This document shows, piece after piece, positions 21,096-33,680 of a stretch of 64,000 nt of DNA. The DNA lies in NCBI RefSeq assembly GCF_002127325.2, contig NC_035438.2:146829207-146893206 (forward strand), in the 5' to 3' direction. This stretch comes from Helianthus annuus (lineage: Eukaryota > Streptophyta > Magnoliopsida > Asterales > Asteraceae). A program made the translations under genes and the position numbers. The notes under the pieces are model-generated. The model was not told the DNA's origin, ran no database searches, and saw nothing but the letters and a program-made list of their open reading frames with translations. The number at the start of each line of letters is the position of its first letter. Within the stretch, counting starts at the first letter, position 1.

Positions 21096-24000
21096 TTATT
21101 CAGGACCTTTATTTCTCACCAAAAGTTCCTTAGCATGTCTTTTAAATTCAGCTTCAAATTCCTTGGAACTTAAATCATCTTCATCCCTACACAGTGTAAG
21201 TTCAAGGAGATCCTGTAAATCTTCGACACTCAGGCCAAGTGCTTCTTTCCTTGATATGTACTTCACTTCACCATTGGTTCTGACAAGAGTCAATACGTGG
21301 GTCTTTTGATCAGACATCCACTTTAGTATTTTTAAACCAAATGGGTTTCTTGGGAGAGATTTATTCTTTGATGAGTTTGGAGATGATGGACTTGTGAACA
21401 CTTGCAGACTTTCCGACATTCCTTTGAAGGCCATCTCAATAACATTGTTAGCTGCAGCTATGTCTTCTGCAGTCTCTTTTTCGATAAGCTCTTGCCTTTC
21501 AATGTTTGTCATGCCCGTTGAAGTGTTTGGTGATGCAGATTTTGTTAATACCTTCTTAACAAGGTTTTGAAGCTTTGTTGAGCTGTCTTCTTTTAGACCC
21601 ATTTTCATGATGGCGTCTCTGAAGTACTCTGCTTCCTTTTCTTTGACCTCTTCTTCAGTCAGTTGTTTACCTTCTTCTTGGTTTGTCACAAAAATAGGAT
21701 TGTCTGCTGATTTGAACATTGTTCTGAGGTTTTCTATCTGCTGTTCAAGCTTCATCATTTGTTCATGTTTCCTTGAAGCGCCTGAAACAGTTATCTTTCT
21801 TTTCTTTAGCCTTTCATAGGCTTCATCAGTCTGCTGCCTTGACCATTTTGATATGGCTTCAGCAGTATCCATTTTTGCATCCACCAGCTCCTTTTTCTTT
21901 CTTTTGTACTCAGCAGTGAGGTCAGCAATGAGCTTTTTTTATTTGCTCCAGTTTGGAGCATTTTTCTTCTTTGTAGGATCATTCTTGATTCTGTCAATCC
22001 TATCAGCCTCATGCTTTAGAGCGACTATTGGCCATTCTTCAAACTATTTTTCTTCAGCAGGATAGAATTTTTCTTTCATGATGTAGGCTAGATATTGTTT
22101 TCTTAACTTTTTGCGTTGTTCAGCCTTTTCTTTGTTCAGTTCTTGTGCGAACTCTTCCGTCTGCTTTACTTTTGTGAGGAAGAAATCCAGTCTTTTAGCA
22201 ATGCCTTCTTCGCTTAGACCTTCACTTTCACTCTCAACTTTAGCTTTTAGTTTAGCTTGCCTTTCCTTGATTTTGAGGTAATCATCCATATCCTCTGGTG
22301 GCATGTATCCTATGAGTGAGGAGAATCTTCTTTTTGAAGGATCTTCTTCTGTATAGAATTGCCTCATCTCATTTTTGATAGCTTCAAGTTCCAGTGGATA
22401 TTGTGCAGCATTAGGATCATGTATGCCCTCATCGGCAGAGATTGACTTTCTTTTTCTGTTGAAGAGCTTTGGTTGTGATGTAGGAAAAGTGAGAGCAGTG
22501 GTGGATGGTTGATTAACAATGGTTGAAACAACTGGTGTCTCAACTGCTGTTGTCATTCCAACTACTGATGTATCAGTAGAAGTCTTCTGCTTTTGAGCAG
22601 GGGTTGTGATGGCAGGGGTTTGAGTTGTGATGAGTGGCTGACTAACAGCAGTTGAAACAACTGGTGTTTCAACCACTATTGTCATTACAACAGATGTTGT
22701 AACATCTGTTGTCTTCTGCTTTTTGGCAGGAGGTGATGATGAGGTAGCTGTTTTTGATGGTGATGGTGGTTTTGGTGCTGTAGACACAGATGGTGGTGGA
22801 GCAGTAGTTGTGGTGGTGTGTGGTAATGTGGTGTGTGTTGATACTGCAGTTTTAGTTTGGCTGTTTTCTGGCTCAACATATATACCATCATCAATTCCCT
22901 TTTTCTTCCACTTGATCTTCTCCCCCTTTTTGGTATTATCTGAGAAGGGTTCGTTCATGAAGAGAACAGTGGAGGGAACTTTTCCAGAGGCACTTTGAAT
23001 GTGAGCCTTTTTAGCTTTAATATCTGCCTGAGTATCCTTGAATCTTGATTCCACCATATTTGTCAGCTTTTGAACATGTATAGCATGCTGCTGATCTGCC
23101 ATCTGTTTTTGTCTTTTCAGCAGAGGTTGGAACATGTTCCATAACTCATTTGCAGGAGGTGCCTGTTGAGCATATGCTTGAGCAGGAGGAGCAGTAGATT
23201 GGGCTTTTTGAGCTTTTAACAGCTGCTGCACCATATCTTTTATTTCAGCAACTGAGGTTTCCAGGTTTTCAACCCTGCCCGTCAATTCCTGGTATTTTGA
23301 ATCATCACCTGAATTAACAGGATCATCTGAATCCCCACCGGAAGTGGTTTTACCAATGTATGACTTAGGAACAGAGTCCCAAAAATCAGCCATTGATGCC
23401 CCTTGTTCTTGGTACTGGGGACTTCTTTCTTCAGCACTTGATAACCTTTTGATTTTGCCATTGGTTAAAACAATCTCACTGGTGGTTCTCAGTGGTGCTA
23501 TTGAAGAAATTGCCTTCAAGGGAGTCTTATGAATGTAACCACTGTCCAAATGTAAACCGGTGGGTTCAACATTTATAGTGGCTGCTCCACTTGAACTACT
23601 GACAGGAATTACTTGTAATTCCTGCAGTGTAACCTCCTCAGTTGTTACTGGGATAACAGAAGTGTCAACATCAGACCCAGTCACCTGTTGAAGTATACTC
23701 TTAGTGATAGGTGTTTGAGAGGAACTGGTTTGTGTCTGAGTAACATCAGCTGCATGCAACAAGGGTATAGTGGATGGTGGTATTATGTGGGGTGAGGGTA
23801 AAGGGGTTGAAAGAGACATGTCCTTGGGATCAGGACTGTGGAAGATGGATCCGAGTGGGTCCAGAGCTTCATATTGTGGGGTCCCTGTGCTTACAACCTG
23901 ATCCTTTTGTGAGGATGCAGGAGGAGTTTGAGGCAAGGGTTGAGATCTTTCTTCCATCTGCTGTGAGGAAGTAGCAGCAGTGGTTATTGGTGACTTTTGT

Positions 24001-25019
24001 GCTGTCACTGGCATTGACTCTGGGATCTCATCTTCCAGAGTTGCCTTTGGTTTGGGTTTGGTGGGCTTTCTGGATGTTTTCTTTTTGGTCTTTTTAGTGG
24101 TGGCAGGTGTGGGTTTCAAAACAGTGGGTGCAATGCTTTGATCACCTGGAGCAGTGGGCTCAGCAGCAGATACCTGAGGAGCAGCTTCATCTGCTAAATT
24201 CTGCTCAGGCACCTCTACTTTTGTTTTTATTGGTGCCAACATTCTAGAGAATGTTTCAGGTGTTAAGCAGTTTATTTTAAAAGAGGCACCTTGTTTGGGC
24301 AAATCTGCTTCTTTCTCTACATTTTTTTGTTCAAAATAGTAGCTTAAAAATCTTGGAAAGAGCAGAAATGCCTTATTATCAACGTTTTTTACCAAATCAT
24401 CAAATATTTCCTGGGAGTAATTAAAGTTTTTATTGTTTAAAATTGCATATCCCAGGCATTGAATTTTTGTTGGTATTTCATTAAAAGACGTTGTTTTATT
24501 AGAAACACACATTAGCAGTGTGTGAAATAAAAATCTGGGTGCAGAAGAAAAATAACCTTTTTGTAAGGTATCCCTTTTCGGTTGCTCTGCATAGCCCCTG
24601 TTTATGAAATCTTTTTTCAACTTTTATTTAGAAAATGAGGTTTTTCCTTTCAAATCATCGAGTTTAAAGATTTCAGAAATAGATTGTGGAGAGATTTGAA
24701 CCTTCTTACCATGTATCGAGGAGTTGATGGCTGTGATGATGTCTCCTTGTTTTTCAAGGGTGGCATTTTTCCAGAACTCTCTCTGGGTTTGAAGATAAAT
24801 GGGAGCGTTTGCTGTTATCAAAGTTTTGTACTTTGATGCAGATAAGATGTCAATGATGGAGTCGAAGGTGTTGTCAGTTGTGGGTTTTGTGAGTATACCA
24901 ACATAGTTGTGTGGAGATTTGTAGCGAATCTCTGTGGTTTCAGCGGCCATTTGAGTGGCGTCTGTTGTGGTGGAGGAAGAAGATGGTTTTGATTTTGACT
25001 TCGATTTTGGTTTCGTCAT
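21096..25019 (-). pseudogene. E3 long frame of unknown function, three in-frame stops
   Basis: One frame of 1308 codons from the ATG at 25019, cut by TAA at 24624-24626, TAG at 22044-22046 and TAA at 21939-21941, with no frameshift. N-terminus (1-30) is a Lys/Ser tract; residues about 40-130 form a compact domain (IYLQTQREFWKNA then GKKVQISPQSISEIFKLDD). That domain and the region after the first stop (CVSNKTTSFNEIPTKIQCLG) recall an extra frame I associate with Asteraceae retrotransposons and the Pfam-type putative plant transposon protein family; this is from memory. The middle is a long P/T/S/Q-rich disordered tract; the C-terminus is charged and probably coiled coil. There is no Gag, zinc-knuckle or Pol motif. 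The function is unknown. Confidence 0.7.
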
Positions 25020-27021
25020 TTTTTGATGAGGAAGATCGAAGAAGGTTTTGTGAGGAAGAGTGGGAAACTGCTTTGTGAAGAGAATGTTTGGAATTCAATC
25101 GACAGTGTGAGCCTCTGTTTGGGTTTAATCAGGGTTTTATTTTAGGGAAAAAGTGAATGCTGATGTGGCAGCGGTTATAATGATCTGACGGCTAAAAGCT
25201 GACCACGTGCCAACCCCTGATGAAATGGTAAATAATGGAGGACAGTTGTTTTGACAACCACTGATGGATCAAGCATCAGTAGTTACAACGGTAATGAAAT
25301 GAAATAGTGGGTGTATCAGTGGATAGAACAATGATTTTAAACATCAGTGTTTTTGAAAGAGCAGGGGTTGACTATCAGCAGAGGACAGACTTTAGAGAGC
25401 AGACATTGAGGCACAACAGCATTTAAGGTACAACAGTGGTTGAAGACTATAATGAGGATCATTAGTATAACAACTGTTTGTGCAGCAGTGTTTTGACTTT
25501 TGACAAATAATTTTAGCATCTGCTTGTTCAGATGTAGGAATTTGATTTTGTCTTGTGAAAGCACAATATCTAATCTAACATCTGTTGAGCACCAGAAATG
25601 CTATCCTTAACAAAATACATTTTAGATGTATATTATCAAGATTAAATTGCCAGCAGTTATCTACAGAAATTTTGTTCGAGGTTTTGCCACATGTTCATTA
25701 CTCCTGACAGTGGTTTAGCATCCCAGACGATGAAGACTTTTCTACTAAAACTACTCATTTTGTGTCTAATTACTTGAACTAGAACATGAGTATCTCAGTA
25801 GTTCAAAATCAATTTGCAATCAATTTTTGATCTGTGACAACCAAACTTGAGGTTAACATGACCATGATATGTGTGCCATTTCCTTTTGATCAGATTTAAG
25901 GATAGTAATTTCACACAAAAAATTAAGAAATTACATCCTGACCAGTGAGAAACTTTTACTATAAAAAATGAGTAAAAGAACAAAATATATTATCCAGGAA
26001 CAAAGAGATAATATATCCGGTTTTATTTGAGAAAAACACCTTAAAAAAAATTAAAGGATGTTTTGAAAATCATCGAAAGGATCTGACAGCTTTTCAAGTA
26101 AGTTCATGATCATATCATTCTCAAGTTATTTTGACCATTGTTTGGGGTCATTTTCTAGACAACTGATTGTAAATTCTTCTTTTAAGGACAATCACTGGGA
26201 TGTCATTGTTACCTGAACAATTCGTGTATTGATGAATGCACACAGTTGCATGATTCCATTGTTTTACCCAACTTTAACCTCAAGAGTGTTTTATGCTTAT
26301 ACTCTTTTCTTTTGATTTCAAAAGTTTTGAGATAAACACACTTTGAGATTTGTTCATTTTCTTTTTCCCTTTTACCCTTCCCATTCACAAGTACAGAAAT
26401 ACTCACTGGGAGATGTTATTTTGAAGAAGTTTAGTCCAGAATCATTTTGAAGTAATATTTTGAAAGATCTAGCCACATTTGTACATGCTTTATTACCAGA
26501 TCTCACATTACGTATGATTTGGACTGTTTTGACACCTTATTTTCTCAATGTGTTTTGACAAAGTTGATTTGGTCTTTTTGAAGATTCTCAACCTGCCTTT
26601 GAGCACATAAGAAATTTTGACTAAAGCTTTATTTCCCTCTTTCTATGTCAGCAGAACACTAGTGTTTGGATGAACATAGGTTTTGCTGATCTGAGGTGCA
26701 TACTTTAGTGTAAAACATGAAAACATCACAAATTTCATAACAACAGTTGAAATCAATTTTGAATGAAGATGAGCACACCATAATTATCAGATATGTTTCC
26801 AGATCTGGAAACTATGAGTGATTTGTGCATGACATCACCAGTTGTATGAGATTTGTGAATCTTATGACATCTTGGTTCTTTTACAGAGCTTTTGAGTCAT
26901 CATTTTGAACATGATTTTTCGTTACTCTGTTTTTCAACTGAATACAATCAACCTCAGTATCAATGAATTTTGAGCTGAACTGTTATGTCAAATTGATTGT
27001 TAGATCGAATTTGACTGTCCA
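25020..27021 (-). other. E3 5' leader, non-coding, with CAGTG-rich array
   Basis: Two kilobases between primer site and frame start. At about 25240-25515, nearest the frame, ATCAGTG/CAGTGGTTG motifs recur, echoing those in the LTR. The remainder is AT-rich with no supported gene. Confidence 0.65.
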
Positions 27022-27034
27022 GGCTCTGATACCA
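27022..27034 (-). promoter_or_regulatory. E3 primer-binding site (Met tRNA)
   Basis: Minus strand TGGTATCAGAGCC, two bases from the LTR end at 27037. Confidence 0.9.
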
Positions 27035-27036
27035 TT

Positions 27037-27843
27037 TGTTAGGATCGGAGGCTCTCATGATTGTGTTTGTTTGTATAAATTGATCATTCAGAGAATATTA
27101 AATAGTGAAAAGTGCAGCGGAAATGAATACAAACTTTGTAAACAAAATCCAAAGAAGAGAATAGTATGATAAACAATTGCTTCACATTAAGTCAAATGAT
27201 TGAATTACAAAGCAAATGATTACAAGCATGCTTACAATACTAAGCTCCCCCTCAGCCTGATACCCCAAGGTTGGTTGCACAAGATGAAAGGATTGGACTG
27301 GAGAAGAAGAATCTACTCAGTCAATCAAATGTAACAGTACAGGGTATTGCTCCATTTATAGGCAAACCAAACCACTGAGTCATCTCAGCTGACGTCACCA
27401 TGATAGTGACATCTAACAAACTAACAATCTATATGCACTGTTCTAAACAAACTACTGATATGCAACATCTGATTATCAGTACAATACAAAACAAGAGATA
27501 ACAACTGCTTCACGTTCCACTGTTGTGGCCTGAGCACTGATGTTGACCTTCAGTGCTTTCTTCAAAGGTGATCAGTCTTTGAGTGGGCAGTGCTTGTGTC
27601 TTCAGAAGTACTTAGGAAACAGCAGTAGATAGAGCAACAGTGTTTGTCTTCAGCAGTCTTTAGGATCTCATCAGTGTTTGGTTCATCAGTGGTTATAGTG
27701 AGCAGTACTTAAGATCCATCAGCTGTTAGAATACCACTGTCAAGGGGAAAGCAAAGTGTAAACTGCTGCTTATTGAAGTCCTCTGATGTGATCCGGTTTT
27801 GGCTTTACATTATCTGTTCCTCTGGTAGGGTTCAATCCCAACA
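27037..27843 (-). repeat. E3 5' LTR (807 bp)
   Basis: Same length as the partner at 20253-21059, about 99 percent identical by eye. The minus-strand TATA region is at about 27352-27360. Confidence 0.92.
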
Positions 27844-27848
27844 GGTGG

Positions 27849-28536
27849 TAGTTGGAACAAATACCTACCGTTAGTCGAATTCTCGTACAACAACAGCTAT
27901 CATGCCAGCACACAAATGGCACCATTCGAGGCCTTATATGGAAGAATATGTCGTTCGCCTATTGTGTGGCACGAGATCGGTCATTCGTAACTAACTGGTC
28001 CCCAGCTATTACAAGAAACGACTGACAAAATCCTCCAGATTCGAGACAACTTGTCGAAAGCCAGGGATAGACAGAAAAGCTACGCCGATAGAAGACGCAA
28101 GCTCCTTGAATTTGACGTTGGCGACTTCGTACTCCTAAAGGTATCACCTTGGAAGGGTGTGGTCAGATTCGGCAAGAGAGGGAAACTAGCGCCTCGATAT
28201 GTTGGACCTTTTTAGATTTTGGAAAGAATCGGAAAAGTCGCCTACAGACTCGAACTAGCGGAGGAGCTTAGTAACGTCCACCCAACTTTCCATGTGTCAA
28301 ACCTCCGAAAGTGTCTAGCTGACCATGATCTGATTGTACCGGTCGACGACCTTCAAGTAAACAAAACGCTGCACTTTGTGGAAAAGCCTGTCGAAATCAT
28401 GGATCGCCAAACCAAGCAACTCAGACGCTCGCGCATCCCTATCATGAAAGTCCAATGGGAAGGCAAACGAGGCGCCGAGTTCACTTGGGAACTCGAAAGC
28501 GACATGAAGGCTAAGTACCCGCAATTGTTTAAATGA
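27849..28536 (+). pseudogene. E1 integrase C-terminus and chromodomain (broken)
   Basis: Continues E1's integrase in frame after E3 and its TSD copy are removed: integrase core end (SYNNSYHA), C-terminal region, the GPF..ILERIG..AYRLEL segment typical of Ty3 integrases, then a chromodomain (about 28390-28530) ending KYPQLFK. Chromodomains tether chromovirus integration to marked heterochromatin. Breaks: TAA 27988-27990 and TAG 28213-28215. The stop at 28534-28536 is the natural end of pol. Confidence 0.9.
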
Positions 28537-28594
28537 AGATCTGAAGCGTGAAATTGGTAATATCATGCACGGTGCTGTGCAGCTTCGAGCCTAA

Positions 28595-28627
28595 TTTCGA
28601 GACGAAATTCCCTAAACAAGGGGAGCC
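28595..28627 (+). promoter_or_regulatory. E1 TTTCGAGACGAAATT motif and polypurine tract
   Basis: The inverted motif TTTCGAGACGAAATT (28595-28609) and a purine tract AAACAAGGGGAGCC abut the 3' LTR. E7 has the equivalent motif at 62061-62078 next to its own PPT. Confidence 0.8.
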
Positions 28628-30554
28628 TATAACACCCCTTGTTTTCGAATGTCAAAGTCAAAGTCAAAATCCAAGTCAACTTTGACTTCTTTGACTTTGA
28701 TTAATCTATTTTATATTTTACTTGTATTATGTGGAGTAAGTGTTGTTAATCTATGAATCGAAGTAAATGAATGTTTAATCGACGCGAACCGAACTACGAC
28801 ATTGAATAGCAGGAAGTAACAATGCGATAAAGCTAATCAATCGATAATCAAGCCAATCGAATCATCAAACGAACTCGAAACTTGAACTATGCGAATTTTA
28901 TTGTTATTATACGTGTGTGTGTGTGCCTTATGTGTTACTTGTGCATGTTTACTTTATGTATTGAGTGGTGATCAATCAAATCAAATCAAATCGAAACTCG
29001 AAACTCAATCGAATGCAATCGAAACCGAATTATGATGAATGGTTACGTAAAGATAGTGTAGAATATAGATGCTTGTATGTAGATATAGTGGTTGGGACTG
29101 AAAGTAATTTGGATAGGAAACTCTATCGTACTCGTATCGTCTTCAATCGAAATCGAAATATCAGAAATCACCGCACCAAACACTCGAACCAGGCTGTGGA
29201 TCGATCAGGCTGTCAGCCGATCGAACAGCCCAGCCGATCGGACGGACTGTCCGATCGAGCAGGCTGTCCGATCGGGATGCCTGGCTGATCGGCCAGCCCT
29301 TTCCTCTTTTGGAAGCCTATAAATAGGCCTGTCATTGTCATTCTTTCCACTTTTGGAAACTCTCTGACCGACCAGCTCGTGCTCCCCTTCTTTTCTCAGA
29401 TTTCTCTCGATTCCGGTAAGTTTTCATCCTAAATCTTGTACTTTCTTGATCAATACACACTCCTACACCTTTCTATCTTTCAAATCTTGATTTCTAACCG
29501 TGAAATCATCAAGATCTAAGCATTCTAGAATGATGTCATCATGGTGTTCTTCAAGAACATCATGTTTTGGCCTCGTTCCACCATGAATAGCTTGGATCTA
29601 ACCGATTTCCACATAAACAAACTAAAATCTATCACAAGATCTGAACTTTTTCATGGGGTAAGGATTGAAAGGAGGATTTCCATCTTTCTTTCAACTATTT
29701 TCCACTCAATGCCTTCAAAACCGGTAGAAACGGAGTTTGAGCCAACTCACCAATCATTCTAATGGATGAGTGGTTCAAGATTCGGATTCTATCTACAAGC
29801 TTCACCAATTTCGGGTGAAACGTTGAACTGCCGTTCCGAACAGTTCACCGGCCGGACTTGGGTGATTCCTGTCCAAGCAGGGGAAGCCAGTAAGAACGAA
29901 GGTTCCATGGTTCAGCTCGTTGTCAAACTACCTCGATATAACGTCAAATAATCAGAACAGCCAAGTGTTAGACGAACAGGCCGACCAGGTCAGGATGCTG
30001 ACCGAACGGTTAGACTATTCGAACGGCCAGCCCAACCGATCGGACATGTCAGCCGATCGACCAGGCCAGCCGATCGGCTAGCATATGGCCCCACAAATTG
30101 ACAATTTCATGAAGTATGGTATTGAACAAAGTAATGTCCGATCGAACAGCCGATTGGTAAACATTACTCTTCGGATCATGAGATACTATGCTTCAACACT
30201 TAATCGATTTTCAACACGTTCGACGTATTGGAATGCCACCCGATCAAACATGCTGTCCGATCAGGTGACATCCTGCCGAGGACTCACTACTGAAGTGTCT
30301 AACCGATCGGTTAATCCGACCGATCGAACGACCCGTTCGATCGATCGACCTGAAAGGGCAAGAACACTTCAATGTTCTCAAATACTACAACGAAAACCTC
30401 AAAAGTACAAACCATCATACACAAACACATCCTACCCAAAGGAAGAAACAATCCACTCGAACAGGCCAGCCGATCGGGCCTACCGGCCGATCGAACGGGC
30501 TGTCCGAACAGACCTTCCAACCGACGAACAACCCGTCCGATCGAACCTACAGTC
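28628..30554 (+). repeat. E1 3' LTR, first segment
   Basis: Begins TATAACACCCC (the usual TG has become TA) and parallels 1488 onward, with the TATA box at 29318-29327. It ends at the CAGTC TSD (30550-30554) where E4 inserted. The frames at 28965-29288 and 29541-29762 are LTR shadows. Confidence 0.92.
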
Positions 30555-30951
30555 TGTTGATGCATTTATTGTCTATCGCCTTCGTCAATCCGAGTCGTAG
30601 TGAGAAGCCGGAAGAAATCAAGCGCATAATGTCATATTTAGTTAGAAATGGCAAGGTGGCAAACTTGTAATTAATGAGAACTTTCATTAAGTTGCCTTGA
30701 CCATATAAATAGGAGGTTATGTCATGATTTTTTAGAAGAGATTTTTGGGAGAGTTAGGAGAAGAAGACTTCCAGAGAGAGAAAGTCTCAAGAGAGAAAGT
30801 GGTGTAATCGTGATTCTTGTACCGTTCAAGTCGTATTTCTCAATGGAATCACGTTAGTAGTACGTTATCGTGTGTTCGGTCACGTTCGTTCACGGATTCC
30901 GCACGTGAAACGTTCGTTACGCAATCGAACGGTCGAAAAACCGGTCCTACA
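30555..30951 (+). repeat. E4 5' LTR (397 bp)
   Basis: TGTTGATGCATT to GGTCCTACA. TATA box TATAAATAGG at 30704-30713. The first about 45 bp (GTCTATCGCCTTCGTC..CGAGTC) are distantly similar to the starts of the E2 and E6 LTRs; the middle is not. Confidence 0.92.
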
Positions 30952-30953
30952 AT

Positions 30954-30965
30954 TGGTATCAGAGC
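30954..30965 (+). promoter_or_regulatory. E4 primer-binding site (Met tRNA)
   Basis: TGGTATCAGAGC two bases after the LTR. Confidence 0.9.
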
Positions 30966-32482
30966 TAGGAGCTCGATTGCTTGATCAAACACATCGTTTT
31001 CGTACTAGATTTCAGCGATTTCAGAGCCAAATCAGATCCGATTTCATCGATTTCTTCATCTTCTACTCATTTCTTACGTTTTTTACTGAAAACGTCAAAT
31101 TGAACGGGTTTTCATGGTCCGTTTCATCTGATTTTTGGATATGTTGTGCGTATAGACCTGATCTACAACCCTACCAAGTTTCAGCTCGAAACTCCAAGTC
31201 GTTTAGGAGTAATCGCGGTTTTTCGGTCCGAATTCGCGCCAAACCATACAGGTCAAACAGGTCCGCTCGTATTAACAGGTTTGGTTCGCTTATTTGGTAT
31301 TGTGGTGGTTCGCTCGTGAGACATTGAGCAGGTTCGCTCATAATTACATATGTGGTTCGCTTATTCAAACAACTTATTGGTTCGCTTTTTTGACTTTATG
31401 GTTCGCTCCATGTGACATATTGTGGTCCGCTCAAAAGGTTTGGTTTTAGTTCGCTTATATGTCATCTTCTTCACGTGATTCTCTGATCTTACAGGTTGTC
31501 GGCAACATAAAAGTTCACGATTGATTCTCTGATCACTAAGTTTTATCGGACCAATCACTTGTTCACTGCCATTAAAAGGAAAGAGCTTTAATTGCACCGC
31601 CCAGTTGTTTTAAAAGGGCCCAATCTTTGATCAAGTTGTGGCAGGGTGTTGCTGTTTGTTATCAAAACCCCATTACATCACCGCCCCATTTGAAGTGAAG
31701 GTTCAATAAACTGAGGCCCATGTGTTGTTGAATTTGAATGCACCGTCCCTGTGATTGACGGCCCATATGATGAGTTCATAAAACACTTAAGCCAACATTG
31801 CCGACACTCTTTATCTTTGGTCCAATCCCAGTTTGTTGTTGACACCGCCCAAATAAAGAAAAAACTATCCAATCACAATAATGTTGTAGCCACCCCACTA
31901 AGGTTTGAGGCCCAAGTGCTCCATTACATCATCGCCCCACATTGAAAAGTTTTGGTCCAATTGCTGCTGTTGTGCCACCAAATTAAACGACATCAGTTAA
32001 GATCTTTAATTGCCACCGCCCCACTTTTAATTGGAAGGCCCAATGGTTGAAAAGAAAGCCTATGTGATGTTGTTTTGATGCACCGCCCATTTGTTATTGT
32101 TGTTTTGGTGTTTTGTGCCGCCCATTAACCTACATCAGCCCAACATCACCGGCCCATATTCACCGCTGAATTGATATTGTTTGTTGATTGGTGTTAGGTC
32201 ACCGCCATCTATGGTCCAATAAACACAGTTTGCACCGCCCAATTGTTGTTATTGTTTTAAAAAAAATAACAAAGGCCCACTACGAGTCCAATTTTGTTGA
32301 TATTAGTTTTTTTTTAAAAATTAAAATAAAAAGTAAAAAATAAAAACCATTATTTTTCTATAAAGAATTGGGGGGCATTTGAATTAACAGTGTACATTCA
32401 TTGGAACGTGTTCACGGATCTTTGACACGAGTTCTAGATCAATTTCATCGACACACACTTTTATGAATTCAGTTCAGTTTAA
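30966..32482 (+). repeat. E4 leader: GGTTCGCT array followed by CCGCCCA/GGCCCAAT array
   Basis: Non-coding. GGTTCGCT(T/C) recurs about eight to ten times at 31255-31460. Then CACCGCCCA and GGCCCAAT motifs recur about 20 times at 31540-32290. Same two-part plan as E2 and E6. Confidence 0.75.
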
Positions 32483-32509
32483 ACTGATCGTTTATCTGTG
32501 TATTTGCAG
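32483..32509 (+). promoter_or_regulatory. E4 putative splice acceptor upstream of gag
   Basis: CTGAT branch-like motif, T-rich tract and TTTGCAG ending at 32509, homologous to E2 11298-11324. Confidence 0.45.
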
Positions 32510-32631
32510 GTAATTCGAAGTGATTTGTTGTCACCGGATTTTCATCAATCGGATATTCATCAGATTTTTATTTGTGTGAAATTTTCTAATTGATTGAAAA
32601 TCTGTTGCTGTGTATTTCTCATTACCAAGAC

Positions 32632-33680
32632 ATGGATTCTGAAATTTATACTGCACTGAACAAGTTCAATAATTTTTCAGGTATCGATGGAGAATCAATT
32701 GATGAATTGATTAAAAGGTATATCGAGTTGTATTGGGAGATGGTGAGATTGAAGATAACCAAGACCAATGAGGAATGGGTTAACAAGTTAGCAAATGTTT
32801 TACCGGATGATAGGTGGAGAACATGTTTGTTAGATTTAAGGAAGATATATTTAGACGTGTGAGATTGAAGATAACCAAGACCAATGAGGAATGGGTTAAC
32901 AAGTTAGCAAATGTTTTACCGGATGATAGATGGAGAACATGTTTGTTAGATTTAAGGAAGATATATTTAGACGTGAATTTGAGCTTGTTTATCGAGAAGA
33001 TTGAAGAACGAGAACTTGAACTCCGAAAGAATAAAGCAGCAAATGATAAAGTAGAATTAAATCAGAGGCAATCGTTCGAGAGGTAGAGGAGCAAGTTAAA
33101 GAAATTTAAGCTATCAAGGTGGAGAAGAAAGCTGAAATTGTAAATATGACAGAGAAGTGCTTAGACTGTGAAAATTGAAGTTCGAAAATGCCAAACTCTT
33201 GAGGGATTTAGAGAGTTTGACATTAGAAAACAAAAATCTTAAAAATTCAGAAAATGTTTTGAAAATTCAAATAAAAAATTCAGAAATTGAAAAATTAAAA
33301 ATTGAAAAAGAATTTCAAAGTCAAATAAAAATTCTTGGAGATGGGAGAGATGTGTTTAGCAAAAATAACATCGAAAAGCGAAAAATGATAAATTCTCATC
33401 TTCAGAAGATTATCCAACTTGAAAAAGAAGGAGAACAAGCTCGGAAGAAAATCAATGAGCTTGAAAATAAATTGAAAGGTTTTGTGACTTCCTCAGCGTA
33501 TGTGAATATTTCGTGTCCAAAACCGATCAATTCAAGTCCAATAAGTGACTGTGTCACAAACTTTGACAATGTCAAAGTTGAAGATTGTGATGAGAAATCT
33601 GGTGATGAAAATGGAAAAATTGAAAAACAAAAATTGTTTTTAGAATTAAAAGAAAAATTCAAAAATACTGTTTTGCAATC
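32632..33680 (+). pseudogene. gag: E4 Gag-like frame, N-terminal remnant
   Basis: Starts ATGGATTCTGAAATTTATAC at 32632. Most of the UBN2 domain is missing: the start is joined directly to its C-terminal third (LIKRYIELYWEMVRLK, then WVNKLANVLPDD). A 116-bp tandem duplication (units at 32745 and 32861) shifts the frame, and a further stop lies just before 33175. The segment 33175-33680 is a strongly coiled-coil region (repeated L/K/E/N heptads). The frame is then cut by E5 at 33681. Confidence 0.8.
32745..32976 (+). repeat. 116-bp tandem duplication in E4 gag
   Basis: The block starting GAGATTGAAGATAACC recurs 116 bp later with one visible difference (GGTGGAGA versus GATGGAGA). As 116 is not a multiple of three it breaks the frame. 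Confidence 0.85.

Larger units (their letters stand above)
20253..27843 (-). mobile_element. E3: non-autonomous LTR retrotransposon with a non-Gag long frame
   Basis: Bounded by the TSD GGTGG (20248-20252 and 27844-27848). Two 807-bp LTRs differ at about 8 positions by hand count, so the insertion is recent. On the minus strand: LTR, primer site TGGTATCAGAGCC, 2-kb leader, one frame of about 1300 codons, PPT, LTR. No CCHC knuckle, protease, integrase or RT signature is visible. Fits a LARD-like element, but with its own conserved coding region. Confidence 0.92.

Noticed and set aside
22723..22998. Plus-strand frames opposite the E3 gene
   Set aside because: Antisense shadows of the P/T/S-rich minus-strand frame.
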